Below are positions 1-7,411 of a stretch of DNA of 33,922 nucleotides, one piece after another. How positions within the stretch are numbered: the stretch's first letter is position 1; the number at the start of each line of letters is the position of its first letter. The notes below the pieces were generated by a model. It was not told the DNA's origin. It worked only from the letters and a program-made list of their open reading frames with translations, and made no database searches. Made by a program: the position numbers and the translations under genes. This DNA is from CAZVCJ01 sp964625745 (GTDB lineage: Bacteria; Chloroflexota; Anaerolineae; VGOG01), in the NCBI GenBank assembly GCA_964625745.1, contig CAZVCJ010000027.1, positions 1-33,922 on the forward strand, read 5' to 3'.

Positions 1-1
1 C

Positions 2-133
2 AGGGCGAAAACGAGCATCGAGATATCGGGCCGTCTGATCCGGGAGATGAAGGACCTGTGCCAGGGGGTGCACCTCATGCCCCTCGGCTGGGAGAAACAT
101 GTACCGGCTGTCCTGGAAGCGGCTGGGCTGTGA
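2..133 (+). CDS. Methylenetetrahydrofolate reductase-like protein, C-terminal fragment
   Basis: Only the last 43 codons are in the window; the reading frame is open from base 2 to the TGA at 131-133. The visible end reads ...LIREMKDLCQGVHLMPLGW... and finishes PAVLEAAGL. A GVH(L/I)M-x-x-GWE block followed by a short hydrophobic tail is what I associate with the C-terminal strand and helix of COG0685-type 5,10-methylenetetrahydrofolate reductases, especially the corrinoid/acetogen-type short forms. The enzyme would reduce methylene-THF to methyl-THF in one-carbon metabolism. The catalytic part lies outside the window, so this is a family-level guess from the tail only. It converges on the chemosensory operon, with a hairpin between them. 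Confidence 0.55.
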   Translation, partial: RAKTSIEISGRLIREMKDLCQGVHLMPLGWEKHVPAVLEAAGL

Positions 134-182
134 TTTGGAGATTGGAGATCAGAGATTAGAGATTAGAAATTAGAAATTAGAC
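134..182. repeat. Low-complexity spacer built on ATTAGAGATT words
   Basis: Directly after the first stop codon the DNA becomes an AT-rich chain of near-identical 7-9 base words (GAGATTGGAGAT, AGAGATTAGAGATT, AGAAATTAGAAATTAG). It carries no ORF. Similar but differently worded low-complexity spacers occur at almost every gene junction of the neighbouring che operon. Confidence 0.7.
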
Positions 183-183
183 A

Positions 184-215
184 AAGAGCCATTCCCAGGA
201 AAGGGGATGGCTCTT
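184..215. terminator. Hairpin between convergent genes, probable terminator
   Basis: AAGAGCCATTCCC (184-196) pairs with GGGGATGGCTCTT (203-215), 13 positions with one wobble pair and a 6-base loop. It lies between the end of the plus-strand reductase-like gene and the end of the minus-strand operon. Neither side has a long T-run; the minus-strand exit is the more T-rich (TTTGTCTAATTTC). It could serve both directions, with efficiency unknown. Confidence 0.5.
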
Positions 216-282
216 GCTGATAATAGACAACTTCCACTTGTACTCACTCCAGCACGATGGTCTTCCTTGGCTCAATCCCTCG

Positions 283-2916
283 TTAGCTCGTTCCCTCGTC
301 CTCCCCTACCAACTCTAAGAACACCTCCACCACCTGCGGATCGAAGTGCATCCCCGCTTGCTCCTGGATGTACTCTCGCACCCCCTCCTCCGGCCAGGCT
401 TTCCGATAGGGCCGGTCGGAGCGCAGCGCGTCCCACACGTCCACCAAGGCGAAGATGCGCGCCGCCAGAGGTATCTGCTCACCCTTCAGCCCCCGCGGGT
501 AGCCCGTGCCATCCCATTTTTCGTGATGACAGTAGGGGATGTCCAGCGACGGGCGCAGATAGGGGATAGGGGAGAGCAGTTGGTAGGCGTAGACCGGGTG
601 CTGACGCATGATCTCCCACTCCTCGTCGGTGAGCGGGCCGGGCTTGAGCAGGATGCTGTCGGGGATGCCCATCTTGCCGATGTCGTGCAACAGTGCGCCC
701 CGCCGCATGTGCACCAACTCGGCCTCGCTCATCCCCATAGCGCGGGCCAGGCGCAGGGTCATCTCGGTGACGTTTCGGCTGTGGCCCTCGGTCTCCATGT
801 CGCGTAACTCGAGGGCGTGTGCCCAACCCTCCAGGGTGGTGTCGTAGGACAGAGTCAGTTCGAGGTTGGAGCGCTGCAGGCCATCGAACAGGGTGACATT
901 GTCTATGGCGATGGCTGCCTGTCCCGCCAGCGTGTCCAGGAAGTCCAGCCACTCCGGGCCAGGATCGAGCGACGCACGATGGAAGGTCTCCAGCACGCCC
1001 TTCACCTGCCCTTTGGCGATGAGGGGCACGGCGTAGTAGCAGACGAATCCCTCGTTGGGCAGCAGCGGAGCACGCCGCAGACCGTTCTCGGCCTCTTCCA
1101 GATTGGGGATGCTGACGATACGGCGTTCCAGCGCGGCCCGGCCGGCGTAGCCTTCCCCCAGCCGTAGGCTGGTGTGCCGGAGGGCGCGGGAGCGGAAGCC
1201 CCGCCCGGTGGCGAATTCCAGCGTTTGGGTGTGTGGGTTGAGCAGCAGCACGTCGGCGGCGTCCACGCCCAGTTGCGCGGTGATCTGATCGAGAATGACG
1301 TTGAGGGTAACGCGCAGGTCGAGGCTGGCGGTGATGGCCATGTCAATGGTGCGCAGAGCTGTGAGGCGCTGCAAGCGTTGTTGGGTCTGCTCATACAGCC
1401 GCGCGTTATCAATGGCAATCGCCACCTGACCAGCGAAGGCCTGCGCCATCTCCGCATTCTCCTCGCCATAGACGCCAGGCTCTCTATGGTCTATGGTCAG
1501 GAAACCCACCGCCCTATCCCTGGCTATCAGAGGAACGCCAATCCATGAACGAACATACCCCGTATCAGCCCTTGCCAGAAAGCGTGCATCGGCCTGGGCA
1601 TCGGCCAAGACCAGGGGGCGCTCATCCCGCAAGAGCTGGCAGGTCAGAGGGTCGTCATTCACGGGGAAGGAAACTTGCAGAGCGCGCTCCATATCCGGGA
1701 AGCCCCTGCCCACCGTTAGCCTGGCTACGCCACCGGAAAGGAGGAAGATACCCGCGCTGTGATAAGGGATGACCCTTTCCAGCTCTTTCAGAATGATGTC
1801 GAGCACGCCGGTCAAGTCAAGGGTGGACATGATGGCCCTGTCAATCTCCTGCAGAGCCTCTATTCGCTGCAAATGCCGCTGCACCTCCTCCTCTGACCGC
1901 TTGCGCTCGGTGATATCCTGCACCGTACCGAATAGTTTGCCAATACGTCCACTCTCATCTTTGACAGGATGCATAGTGGCTGAAAAATGAACGAGTTTTC
2001 CACTGGACAGCTTTGCTTGCAGATCGTATTTGAATTCTTTTCCTTCTTCGATGGCACGCCGCGCATATTCACGCAATCTCTCAGCCTGTTCAGGAGCGTA
2101 GTAGGCTGCTTCCTCCTCAACGGTAGGCGGACCAAAAGCTGGATCGCGCTCATATAGTCTATACGTCTCGTCGGACCAATCGACTTTCTGGTTATCAATG
2201 TCAAATTCCCAGTTTCCGATTCGTCCCAGTGCCTGGGCTTCTTTCAGCTTTTCCTCGCTCTCTCGCAGCGTCTCCTCCGCCCGCTTGCGCCAGATGATTT
2301 CTGCCTGAAGGGCAGCCGTTCGCTCCAACACCTTCTCTTCCAGTTGTTCGTTGAGCTTTTCTAGTTCACGCTGCGTCTCGGCCAGTTGGCGGTTCTGCTG
2401 AACAGCGTTTCCATACGTAGACAGCAGGAGATTCAATATCTGCCGCCGGTCTGAGGTTATCACATGATGCTCGCCGGCAAAGGTTACTTCTAACCCCTCT
2501 TCTGCTCCCTCGCCCTTCTGTCGAACCGGAGCTGCAAGGGCGAACTCGACCGTGGACAGAAGATGGTCCTCGTCGTATGGCTTGGTCACATAGTAGTCCG
2601 TGCCCGCTTTGAGCCCCCGAACGATGTCTCCCGTGTCCGATAACACGGTGAGCAGGATCACCGGAATGTCCTGGAGGGCCTCGTCTTGCTTGATGGCGTG
2701 ACACATGTCATAGCCGTTCATCACGGGCATGATAATGTCAGAGATAATGAGATCCGGCTTGTGCTGGCGCGCGGCAGCCAAGCCCTCTTGGCCATTTCGC
2801 GCGGCAATGACCTCGTAACCCTGCTCCTCAAGCAGAAACTGAAGCGGCACAGCCTGGGTGGGGCTGTCTTCGACGACCAGAATCTCTCTACTGTTGAGTC
2901 TCTTTTCTGATACCAT
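283..2916 (-). CDS. Response regulator with PAS, two GAF and HD-GYP domains (predicted c-di-GMP phosphodiesterase)
   Basis: The 877-residue protein begins with a receiver domain (about 10-125; acidic E16/D17, phospho-acceptor D60 in LIISDIIMP, K112 in TKPYD). A coiled coil (about 160-230), a PAS domain (about 235-340), two GAF domains (about 365-510 and 525-675, each followed by AIAIDN) and a C-terminal HD-GYP domain (about 690-870) follow. The HD-GYP part has HDIGK at 744-748 and HHEKWDGTGYP at 797-807, the metal and GYP motifs of cyclic-di-GMP phosphodiesterases. It should therefore hydrolyse c-di-GMP when the receiver is phosphorylated, presumably by the hybrid CheA upstream, with GAF/PAS tuning. 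The start is supported by AGGTAGG five bases before ATG. It is the last gene of the che operon. Activity is predicted from motifs only. Confidence 0.9.
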   Translation of the reverse strand: MVSEKRLNSREILVVEDSPTQAVPLQFLLEEQGYEVIAARNGQEGLAAARQHKPDLIISDIIMPVMNGYDMCHAIKQDEALQDIPVILLTVLSDTGDIVRGLKAGTDYYVTKPYDEDHLLSTVEFALAAPVRQKGEGAEEGLEVTFAGEHHVITSDRRQILNLLLSTYGNAVQQNRQLAETQRELEKLNEQLEEKVLERTAALQAEIIWRKRAEETLRESEEKLKEAQALGRIGNWEFDIDNQKVDWSDETYRLYERDPAFGPPTVEEEAAYYAPEQAERLREYARRAIEEGKEFKYDLQAKLSSGKLVHFSATMHPVKDESGRIGKLFGTVQDITERKRSEEEVQRHLQRIEALQEIDRAIMSTLDLTGVLDIILKELERVIPYHSAGIFLLSGGVARLTVGRGFPDMERALQVSFPVNDDPLTCQLLRDERPLVLADAQADARFLARADTGYVRSWIGVPLIARDRAVGFLTIDHREPGVYGEENAEMAQAFAGQVAIAIDNARLYEQTQQRLQRLTALRTIDMAITASLDLRVTLNVILDQITAQLGVDAADVLLLNPHTQTLEFATGRGFRSRALRHTSLRLGEGYAGRAALERRIVSIPNLEEAENGLRRAPLLPNEGFVCYYAVPLIAKGQVKGVLETFHRASLDPGPEWLDFLDTLAGQAAIAIDNVTLFDGLQRSNLELTLSYDTTLEGWAHALELRDMETEGHSRNVTEMTLRLARAMGMSEAELVHMRRGALLHDIGKMGIPDSILLKPGPLTDEEWEIMRQHPVYAYQLLSPIPYLRPSLDIPYCHHEKWDGTGYPRGLKGEQIPLAARIFALVDVWDALRSDRPYRKAWPEEGVREYIQEQAGMHFDPQVVEVFLELVGEDEGTS

Positions 2917-2967
2917 TGTTACCTACCTTTTTGTGCCAAGACCTGACAAATCTACCCTGCCTCCGCG

Positions 2968-3813
2968 TCACCGCATCTCCGCCACCGGCCGGGGGCGGAC
3001 CCCGGCCAGCGCCTTGACCTTGGCCATCAGTCCCTGTTCCCAGTCGCCGTTCTCCCCCTCGCCGAGGCCAGCCGGCTTGGCCACCACGTCCAGCGCGCCG
3101 GCTTTCATGGCTTCGAAGGCCACATTTAGCTCCGGCGAATCGGAGTGGGCGGTGACGATGAGGATGGGTGTGGGGCGCTGGGCCATGATGCGTCGCGTAG
3201 CCTCCAGCCCGTCCATGTCGGGCATGACCGCGTCCATGGTGATCAGATCGGGCTGCAGTTGGGCCGCCATCTCCACGGCCTGGCAGCCATTTGAGGCCTG
3301 CCCCACCACCTGGATCTCCGGGTCCTCTTCTAGCAGATAGACCAGCAGCGCCCGCGTCGTTGGCGAGTCTTCGACGACCAACACGCGAATCGTGGGCTTA
3401 CCCTCGCTCCAGGGCCGTACGTCAGCCAGCGCCTTGACTTTGGACACCAGTTCCCGTCCCCAGTCATCGCTCTCCTTGTCGCCGAAGCCGGCCGGCTTGT
3501 CCACCACCTCCAGCGCGCCAGCCCTCATGGCCTCGAAGGCCACATTCAACTCTGGCGAGTCGGCGTAGGCGGTGACGATGAGGATGGGCGTGGGGCGCTG
3601 GCCCATGATGCGCCGCGTGGCCTCCAGCCCATCCATGTCGGGCATGACCACGTCCATGAGGATAAAGTCCGGCCGCAGCCGGGCAGCCATCTCCACTCCC
3701 TGGCGGCCGTCTATGGCCTGCCCCACCACCTGGATCTCGGGGTCCCCTTCCAGCAGATGCACCAGCAGCGCCCGCGCCGTTGGCGAATCTTCGACAATCA
3801 GTACTTGAATCAT
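2968..3813 (-). CDS. Tandem two-receiver (REC-REC) protein without output domain
   Basis: The 281-residue protein is two complete receiver domains. In the first, D54 is the phospho-acceptor (ILMDVVMPD) and K106 the conserved lysine (DKPAG); in the second the equivalents are D194 and K246. The offset is exactly 140 residues with no indel, so the protein arose by internal duplication. Both halves resemble the receiver of CheB (GALxVVxKP) but no methylesterase domain follows. The start is placed at ATG 3813, where GGAGG sits at good spacing; an upstream ATG at 3873 would translate a low-complexity spacer. Lying between cheB and the HD-GYP gene, it may act as a phosphate sink or relay for the hybrid CheA, which is inference. 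The spacer to the HD-GYP gene is about 50 bases. Confidence 0.85.
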   Translation of the reverse strand: MIQVLIVEDSPTARALLVHLLEGDPEIQVVGQAIDGRQGVEMAARLRPDFILMDVVMPDMDGLEATRRIMGQRPTPILIVTAYADSPELNVAFEAMRAGALEVVDKPAGFGDKESDDWGRELVSKVKALADVRPWSEGKPTIRVLVVEDSPTTRALLVYLLEEDPEIQVVGQASNGCQAVEMAAQLQPDLITMDAVMPDMDGLEATRRIMAQRPTPILIVTAHSDSPELNVAFEAMKAGALDVVAKPAGLGEGENGDWEQGLMAKVKALAGVRPRPVAEMR

Positions 3814-3828
3814 GAATGCCTCCGCTAT

Positions 3829-3882
3829 TGGATACTCGATATTGGATATTGGCGCTCGATATCTAATATCCAATATCTAATC
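3829..3882. repeat. Low-complexity GATATTGGATA spacer overlapping the cheB stop
   Basis: The junction between cheB and the REC-REC gene is made of the words TATTGGATA, CTCGATATTGG and ATATCTAATATCC, partly as inverted copies. The last codons of cheB (…RLDIGY, stop at 3863-3865) are written in this repeat, so the repeat sets the C-terminus of CheB. Confidence 0.7.
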
Positions 3883-4933
3883 TCTGCCGCACTGCCACCA
3901 GCTCCACTAGCCGGGTGCCGATTTGCGGCAGCGGCAGTACCTCTGTAGCTGCGCCCAGGGCGATGGCCTGTTTGGGCATGCCGAAGATAACGCAGGTGGC
4001 CTCGTCCTGAGCGATGGTGAGCCCCCCGGCGTCCCAGAGGGCCTTAAGGCCCTGGGCACCGTCACCGCCCATGCCGGTGAGCAGCACCCCCACCGCCCTC
4101 GCGCCGTAAGTTTGGGCCACCGATTCGAAAAGCGCTGTGGCCGAAGGACGGTGGCCGTCCACTGGCGGTGAGTCCCTGAGCCAGGCCATAGTGTTCTCCG
4201 TGACCTGAAGGTGCTTGCCGTCAGGGGCCAGGTAGACCGTGCCCGGCTGCAGGGATTCGCCGCTCTCAGCCACCTTCACCCGCAGCGGCGTGGTCTGGTC
4301 CAGCCAGTGGGCCAGGCCCTGTACGAAGCCGGGGCTGATGTGCTGGACCACCACGATCGGCACCGAGAGGGTGGGCGAAAGCCCGCTGAGAATAACCTGC
4401 AGGGCCGGCGGGCCGCCGGTGGAAGCACCTATGGCTATGAGCCGCACCGGACCCGCCGCCGGCCTGGGGCAGGGTTGCCTGGGTGGCGGCTCTGGAGTCT
4501 CTCTCTGCAGCCACCTGCGGCGGGCTACTACTTTGACTCCGGCCATGGCCTTCACGTGGGCGATTAGTCGGTCCGCCTCGGGGTCCTCGCCGGGCAGGCC
4601 ATGGGGCTTGCCCAAGACCATCAGCGCGCCGGCCTCGAGAGCTTTGAAGCTGATCCCCAGTTGGATATCTGACATGGTGCTGGTGAGTACCACGATGGGC
4701 CGCGCCGATTCGGCCATGATGCGTCTGATGGCCTGGTAGCCGTCCATCTTGGGCATCTGGATGTCCATGGTGATGATGTCCGGCTCTAGCTTGTGACACA
4801 GGGCGATGGCCTCCTCGCCGTTGCGCGCCTCGCCCACCACCTGCACCTCCGGGTCGCTCTCCAGAGTGGTCCGGATGAGATAGCGCAATGTCGGTGAATC
4901 GTCTACGATTAGCACTCGGATCATGGTTGTCAT
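3863..4933 (-). CDS. cheB: Protein-glutamate methylesterase CheB
   Basis: At 356 residues this has the normal CheB length and plan. It has an N-terminal receiver (D57 in ITMDIQMP, K109 in LGKPHG), a proline/arginine-rich linker (about 140-160), and a CheB methylesterase domain with the catalytic triad S171 (GASTGG), H198 (VVQHIS) and D291 (GMGGDG). It removes methyl groups from chemoreceptor glutamates when phosphorylated by CheA, providing adaptation. The ATG at 4933 overlaps the cheA stop as ATGA, so translation is probably coupled; a second ATG three codons in (4924) is a possible alternative. The last six residues derive from the adjacent GATATTGG-type repeat and are unlikely to be functional. 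In Wsp-type systems this position is occupied by WspF. Confidence 0.95.
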   Translation of the reverse strand: MTTMIRVLIVDDSPTLRYLIRTTLESDPEVQVVGEARNGEEAIALCHKLEPDIITMDIQMPKMDGYQAIRRIMAESARPIVVLTSTMSDIQLGISFKALEAGALMVLGKPHGLPGEDPEADRLIAHVKAMAGVKVVARRRWLQRETPEPPPRQPCPRPAAGPVRLIAIGASTGGPPALQVILSGLSPTLSVPIVVVQHISPGFVQGLAHWLDQTTPLRVKVAESGESLQPGTVYLAPDGKHLQVTENTMAWLRDSPPVDGHRPSATALFESVAQTYGARAVGVLLTGMGGDGAQGLKALWDAGGLTIAQDEATCVIFGMPKQAIALGAATEVLPLPQIGTRLVELVAVRQRLDIGY

Positions 4934-7323
4934 CCTATCAGCCGTTCAATCGTCTCCAGCAGCTCTTGTTGGTCGAAGCTGCTCTTGGTAATGTAGGCGT
5001 CGGCGCCAGCCTCCAGGCCACGGATTCGATCTTGCGGCGATTCCAGAGAGGTGACCAGCACCACCGGCAGTTCCTTGAAGCGCTCGTCGCCCTTCACCTT
5101 TTCGGTGAGGGCGAAGCCGTCCATACGGGGCATGGCGATGTCGGCCACGATTGCATCCAGGGGTTCGCCCTGCACCAGAGCCCACCCCTCCAGGCCATCG
5201 GCGGCCACCAGCACCTGATAACCGGCGTTCTGTAGGATGTTCTTCTCCAGCGTGCGGGTGGTGATGGAATCGTCCACTACCAGCACGCGGCGGCGAGTGA
5301 CCTCGCGCGCCTCAACCGGTAGCGGGGTGGTAACAGCCATGCCCACCTGAGCCGACTTCATGAGGTCGGCCACGTTGAGGATCATCACCACCTGGCCGGT
5401 GCCCAGGATGGTGGCCCCGGCCACGTTGCGCACCCGGCTCAGTTGGCGACCCAGGCTCTTGATGACTACCTCCTGGGTGCCCTGGAACCCGCCCACCCGG
5501 AAAGCGATCCGCCTCTCGGCCACACCCAGAACCACCACTGGCATCTTCTGGTCGGGGGTTAGAGGCGCTTCACCCGCTGGCAACTCCAGCACCTGGGCCA
5601 GGGAGAGCAACGGCAAGGGACGCCCGCCAAGGCGAATGGCCGCTTTGCCCTCGATGCTGCCCACACTGGGCGCCTCCGCTCGCAGGATGCGCTCCACGGT
5701 CGTGGTGGGGACAGCCATCGTCTCGCCGGCCACCTCTATCAGGAGCACGTGGCTGGTGGCCATGGTCAGGGGCAGGGTCAGGGTGAAGGTGGTGCCTTGA
5801 CCGGGGGCCGTCTCCACTTCGATCAGGCCGTGCAGCCGCTCCAGGTTCTCCTGCACCACGTCCATTCCCACCCCCCGGCCAGAGAGATCTGTCACCTGGT
5901 CCAGGGTGGACAGTCCAGAGCGGAAGATGAGCTCCATCGCCTCACGGTCGCTGAGGCCAGACGCCTCCTGCGCTTTCAGCAAACCTTGCTTCACGGCTGC
6001 CTGCCGCACGGCCTCCAGGTTAATCCCTGCTCCGTCATCGGCCACCTCCAGGACGATGGTGCCGCCCTGCTGCGCGGCCCGCAGATGGATGGTCCCTCGC
6101 CGGGGTTTGCCCGCTGCCTTCCGCTGGTCGGGCGGCTCGATGCCATGATCCAAGGCGTTGCGCAGGAGGTGGGTCAGGGGATCCTTCATGAGTTCCAGCA
6201 CCTGGCGGTCCACCTCGGTGTCGGCCCCTTCCACTTGCAGAGTGACCTCCTTGCCTCGCTCACGGGCCAGGTCGCGCACCATGCGGGGGAACAAGTCGAA
6301 CAGAGTAGCGATGGGTAGCATCCGCACTCGGCGCACCGCGTCCTGCAGGTCATCGGTGAGAAGGCTCAGGCGGTGGTAGTCACTGGCGAAGGTGCGGAGC
6401 AAGCTGTTCATCTCGGCATTGATAGCCGCCAGGTGTTCTTGGTTGATAGTCAGAAAGTCGAGCAGTGGGGCCACGTCCTGAGCCCGCCGAAGGGNNNNNN
6501 NNNNNNNNNNNNNNNNNNNNNNNNNNNNNNNNNNNNNNNNNNNNNNNNNNNNNNNNNNNNNNNNNNNNNNNNNNNNNNNNNNNNNNNNNNNNNNCACGTC
6601 CTGAGCCCGCCGAAGGGCCACCTCTCGCCCTTGCCCGTTTTGCCGCTGCAGGCGGCTGTAGTGGGTGCGGACCTGTTGCCAGCTCTTGTCCCAGCGAGCC
6701 ATCCGATCCTGGATGGTTCGCAGTTCGGCCAGGCGTTGCTCGGTGCGCATGCGAGCCACCAGGAGTTCGCCCATACCCGCCATCAGAGTGTCCACCTTAC
6801 CCGTGGTCACGCGGATAGTCTCCTCCTGCGGAGACACGGCGACAGGGTGAAGGGGAGAGGGGGTGACTGCTTCACCCTCTGGCGTCTCTGTGTCCCCGTG
6901 TCTCCTTGTCACCATGTCCCCCCGAACGGCCGCCTCCAGCTCAGCCAGCAACTGCTTGCGCTGTTCCCTGGGCAGGCTTTCGCCCCGCAGGTGAGCGGCC
7001 ATCGCTTCCCTCAGAGTGTCCAGGGCCGGCAAGAGCACGTCGAACAGCTCCGGCGTAGGAGACAACTCCCCTCGTTGGATAGCACCCAGGACGTCCTCCA
7101 ACTGGTGGGCGATGATTTCGATGTCCTTGACACTCACTGCCCGGGCTGCCCCTTTGACGCTGTGGGCAGCGCGGAAGAGCTCTGCTAGCAGCGGTTCCCG
7201 CTCCTCTGAGGCCGGGCCTTCTTCCAGGGCCAACAGGCCCTTGTTGAGCGTGCCCAGGTGTTCCTCCAGCTCAGCCTGGAAGGTGACCATCAGTTGACGT
7301 TTCAGTTCTTCTCGTTGGTCCAT
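4930..7323 (-). CDS. cheA: Hybrid chemotaxis histidine kinase CheA with C-terminal receiver
   Basis: Domains in order are: Hpt/P1 with phospho-accepting H54 (AAHSVKGAA), a linker (135-168) built from a GGAGACACGG-type repeat, the P3 dimerisation helices, the P4 ATPase (N-box LLRNALDHG, DDGAGI, GRGVGMDVV), the P5 CheW-like domain, and a C-terminal receiver. In the numbering through the N run the receiver has D728 and K780. No P2 domain is seen; P1 joins P3 directly. The CheA-REC fusion is typical of alternative-function systems such as WspE. A 100-N gap lies in P3, flanked by identical 23-base copies; merging them gives a continuous 756-residue protein reading ALRRAQDVAPLLDF. The start has GGAGGAGG four bases upstream. 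It is expected to phosphorylate its own receiver, CheB and the two downstream receiver proteins. Confidence 0.95.
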   Translation of the reverse strand: MDQREELKRQLMVTFQAELEEHLGTLNKGLLALEEGPASEEREPLLAELFRAAHSVKGAARAVSVKDIEIIAHQLEDVLGAIQRGELSPTPELFDVLLPALDTLREAMAAHLRGESLPREQRKQLLAELEAAVRGDMVTRRHGDTETPEGEAVTPSPLHPVAVSPQEETIRVTTGKVDTLMAGMGELLVARMRTEQRLAELRTIQDRMARWDKSWQQVRTHYSRLQRQNGQGREVALRRAQDVXXXXXXXXXXXXXXXXXXXXXXXXXXXXXXXXXXLRRAQDVAPLLDFLTINQEHLAAINAEMNSLLRTFASDYHRLSLLTDDLQDAVRRVRMLPIATLFDLFPRMVRDLARERGKEVTLQVEGADTEVDRQVLELMKDPLTHLLRNALDHGIEPPDQRKAAGKPRRGTIHLRAAQQGGTIVLEVADDGAGINLEAVRQAAVKQGLLKAQEASGLSDREAMELIFRSGLSTLDQVTDLSGRGVGMDVVQENLERLHGLIEVETAPGQGTTFTLTLPLTMATSHVLLIEVAGETMAVPTTTVERILRAEAPSVGSIEGKAAIRLGGRPLPLLSLAQVLELPAGEAPLTPDQKMPVVVLGVAERRIAFRVGGFQGTQEVVIKSLGRQLSRVRNVAGATILGTGQVVMILNVADLMKSAQVGMAVTTPLPVEAREVTRRRVLVVDDSITTRTLEKNILQNAGYQVLVAADGLEGWALVQGEPLDAIVADIAMPRMDGFALTEKVKGDERFKELPVVLVTSLESPQDRIRGLEAGADAYITKSSFDQQELLETIERLIG
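6472..6617. other. 100-N scaffold gap in cheA with identical 23-base flanks
   Basis: The N run spans 6495-6594. The 23 bases left of it (6472-6494) are repeated exactly on the right (6595-6617). Deleting one copy plus the Ns removes 123 bases, a multiple of three, and restores an uninterrupted cheA. The flank contains a copy of the CTTCGGCGGGCTCAGGAC interspersed repeat (coding strand), a plausible reason for the assembly break. The gap is probably an unmerged contig overlap and not missing DNA. Confidence 0.85.
6826..6915. repeat. GGAGACACGG-type inverted repeat inside cheA (P1-P3 linker)
   Basis: On the coding strand the segment starts with GGAGACACGGGGACA and ends with CCGTGTCTCCG, forming an imperfect inverted repeat. 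It is translated in-frame as RRHGDTETPEG…PVAVSP, the linker between P1 and P3. The same element, in the same orientation and frame, forms the linker of CheR (10165-10312), and a related word fills the spacers at 9636-9682 and 11205-11255. Confidence 0.7.
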
Positions 7324-7411
7324 CCGCCTCCTCCATTATCCCGCTGCGGATTGCGAGATGCAGATTAACGTTATGCGTCATGCGTGATTCATTCCGCAAT
7401 CCGAAATCAGT

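Noticed and set aside
207..569. Proline/arginine-rich open frame at the left end, plus strand
   Set aside because: It is antisense to the HD-GYP domain, with low-complexity composition and no ribosome site.
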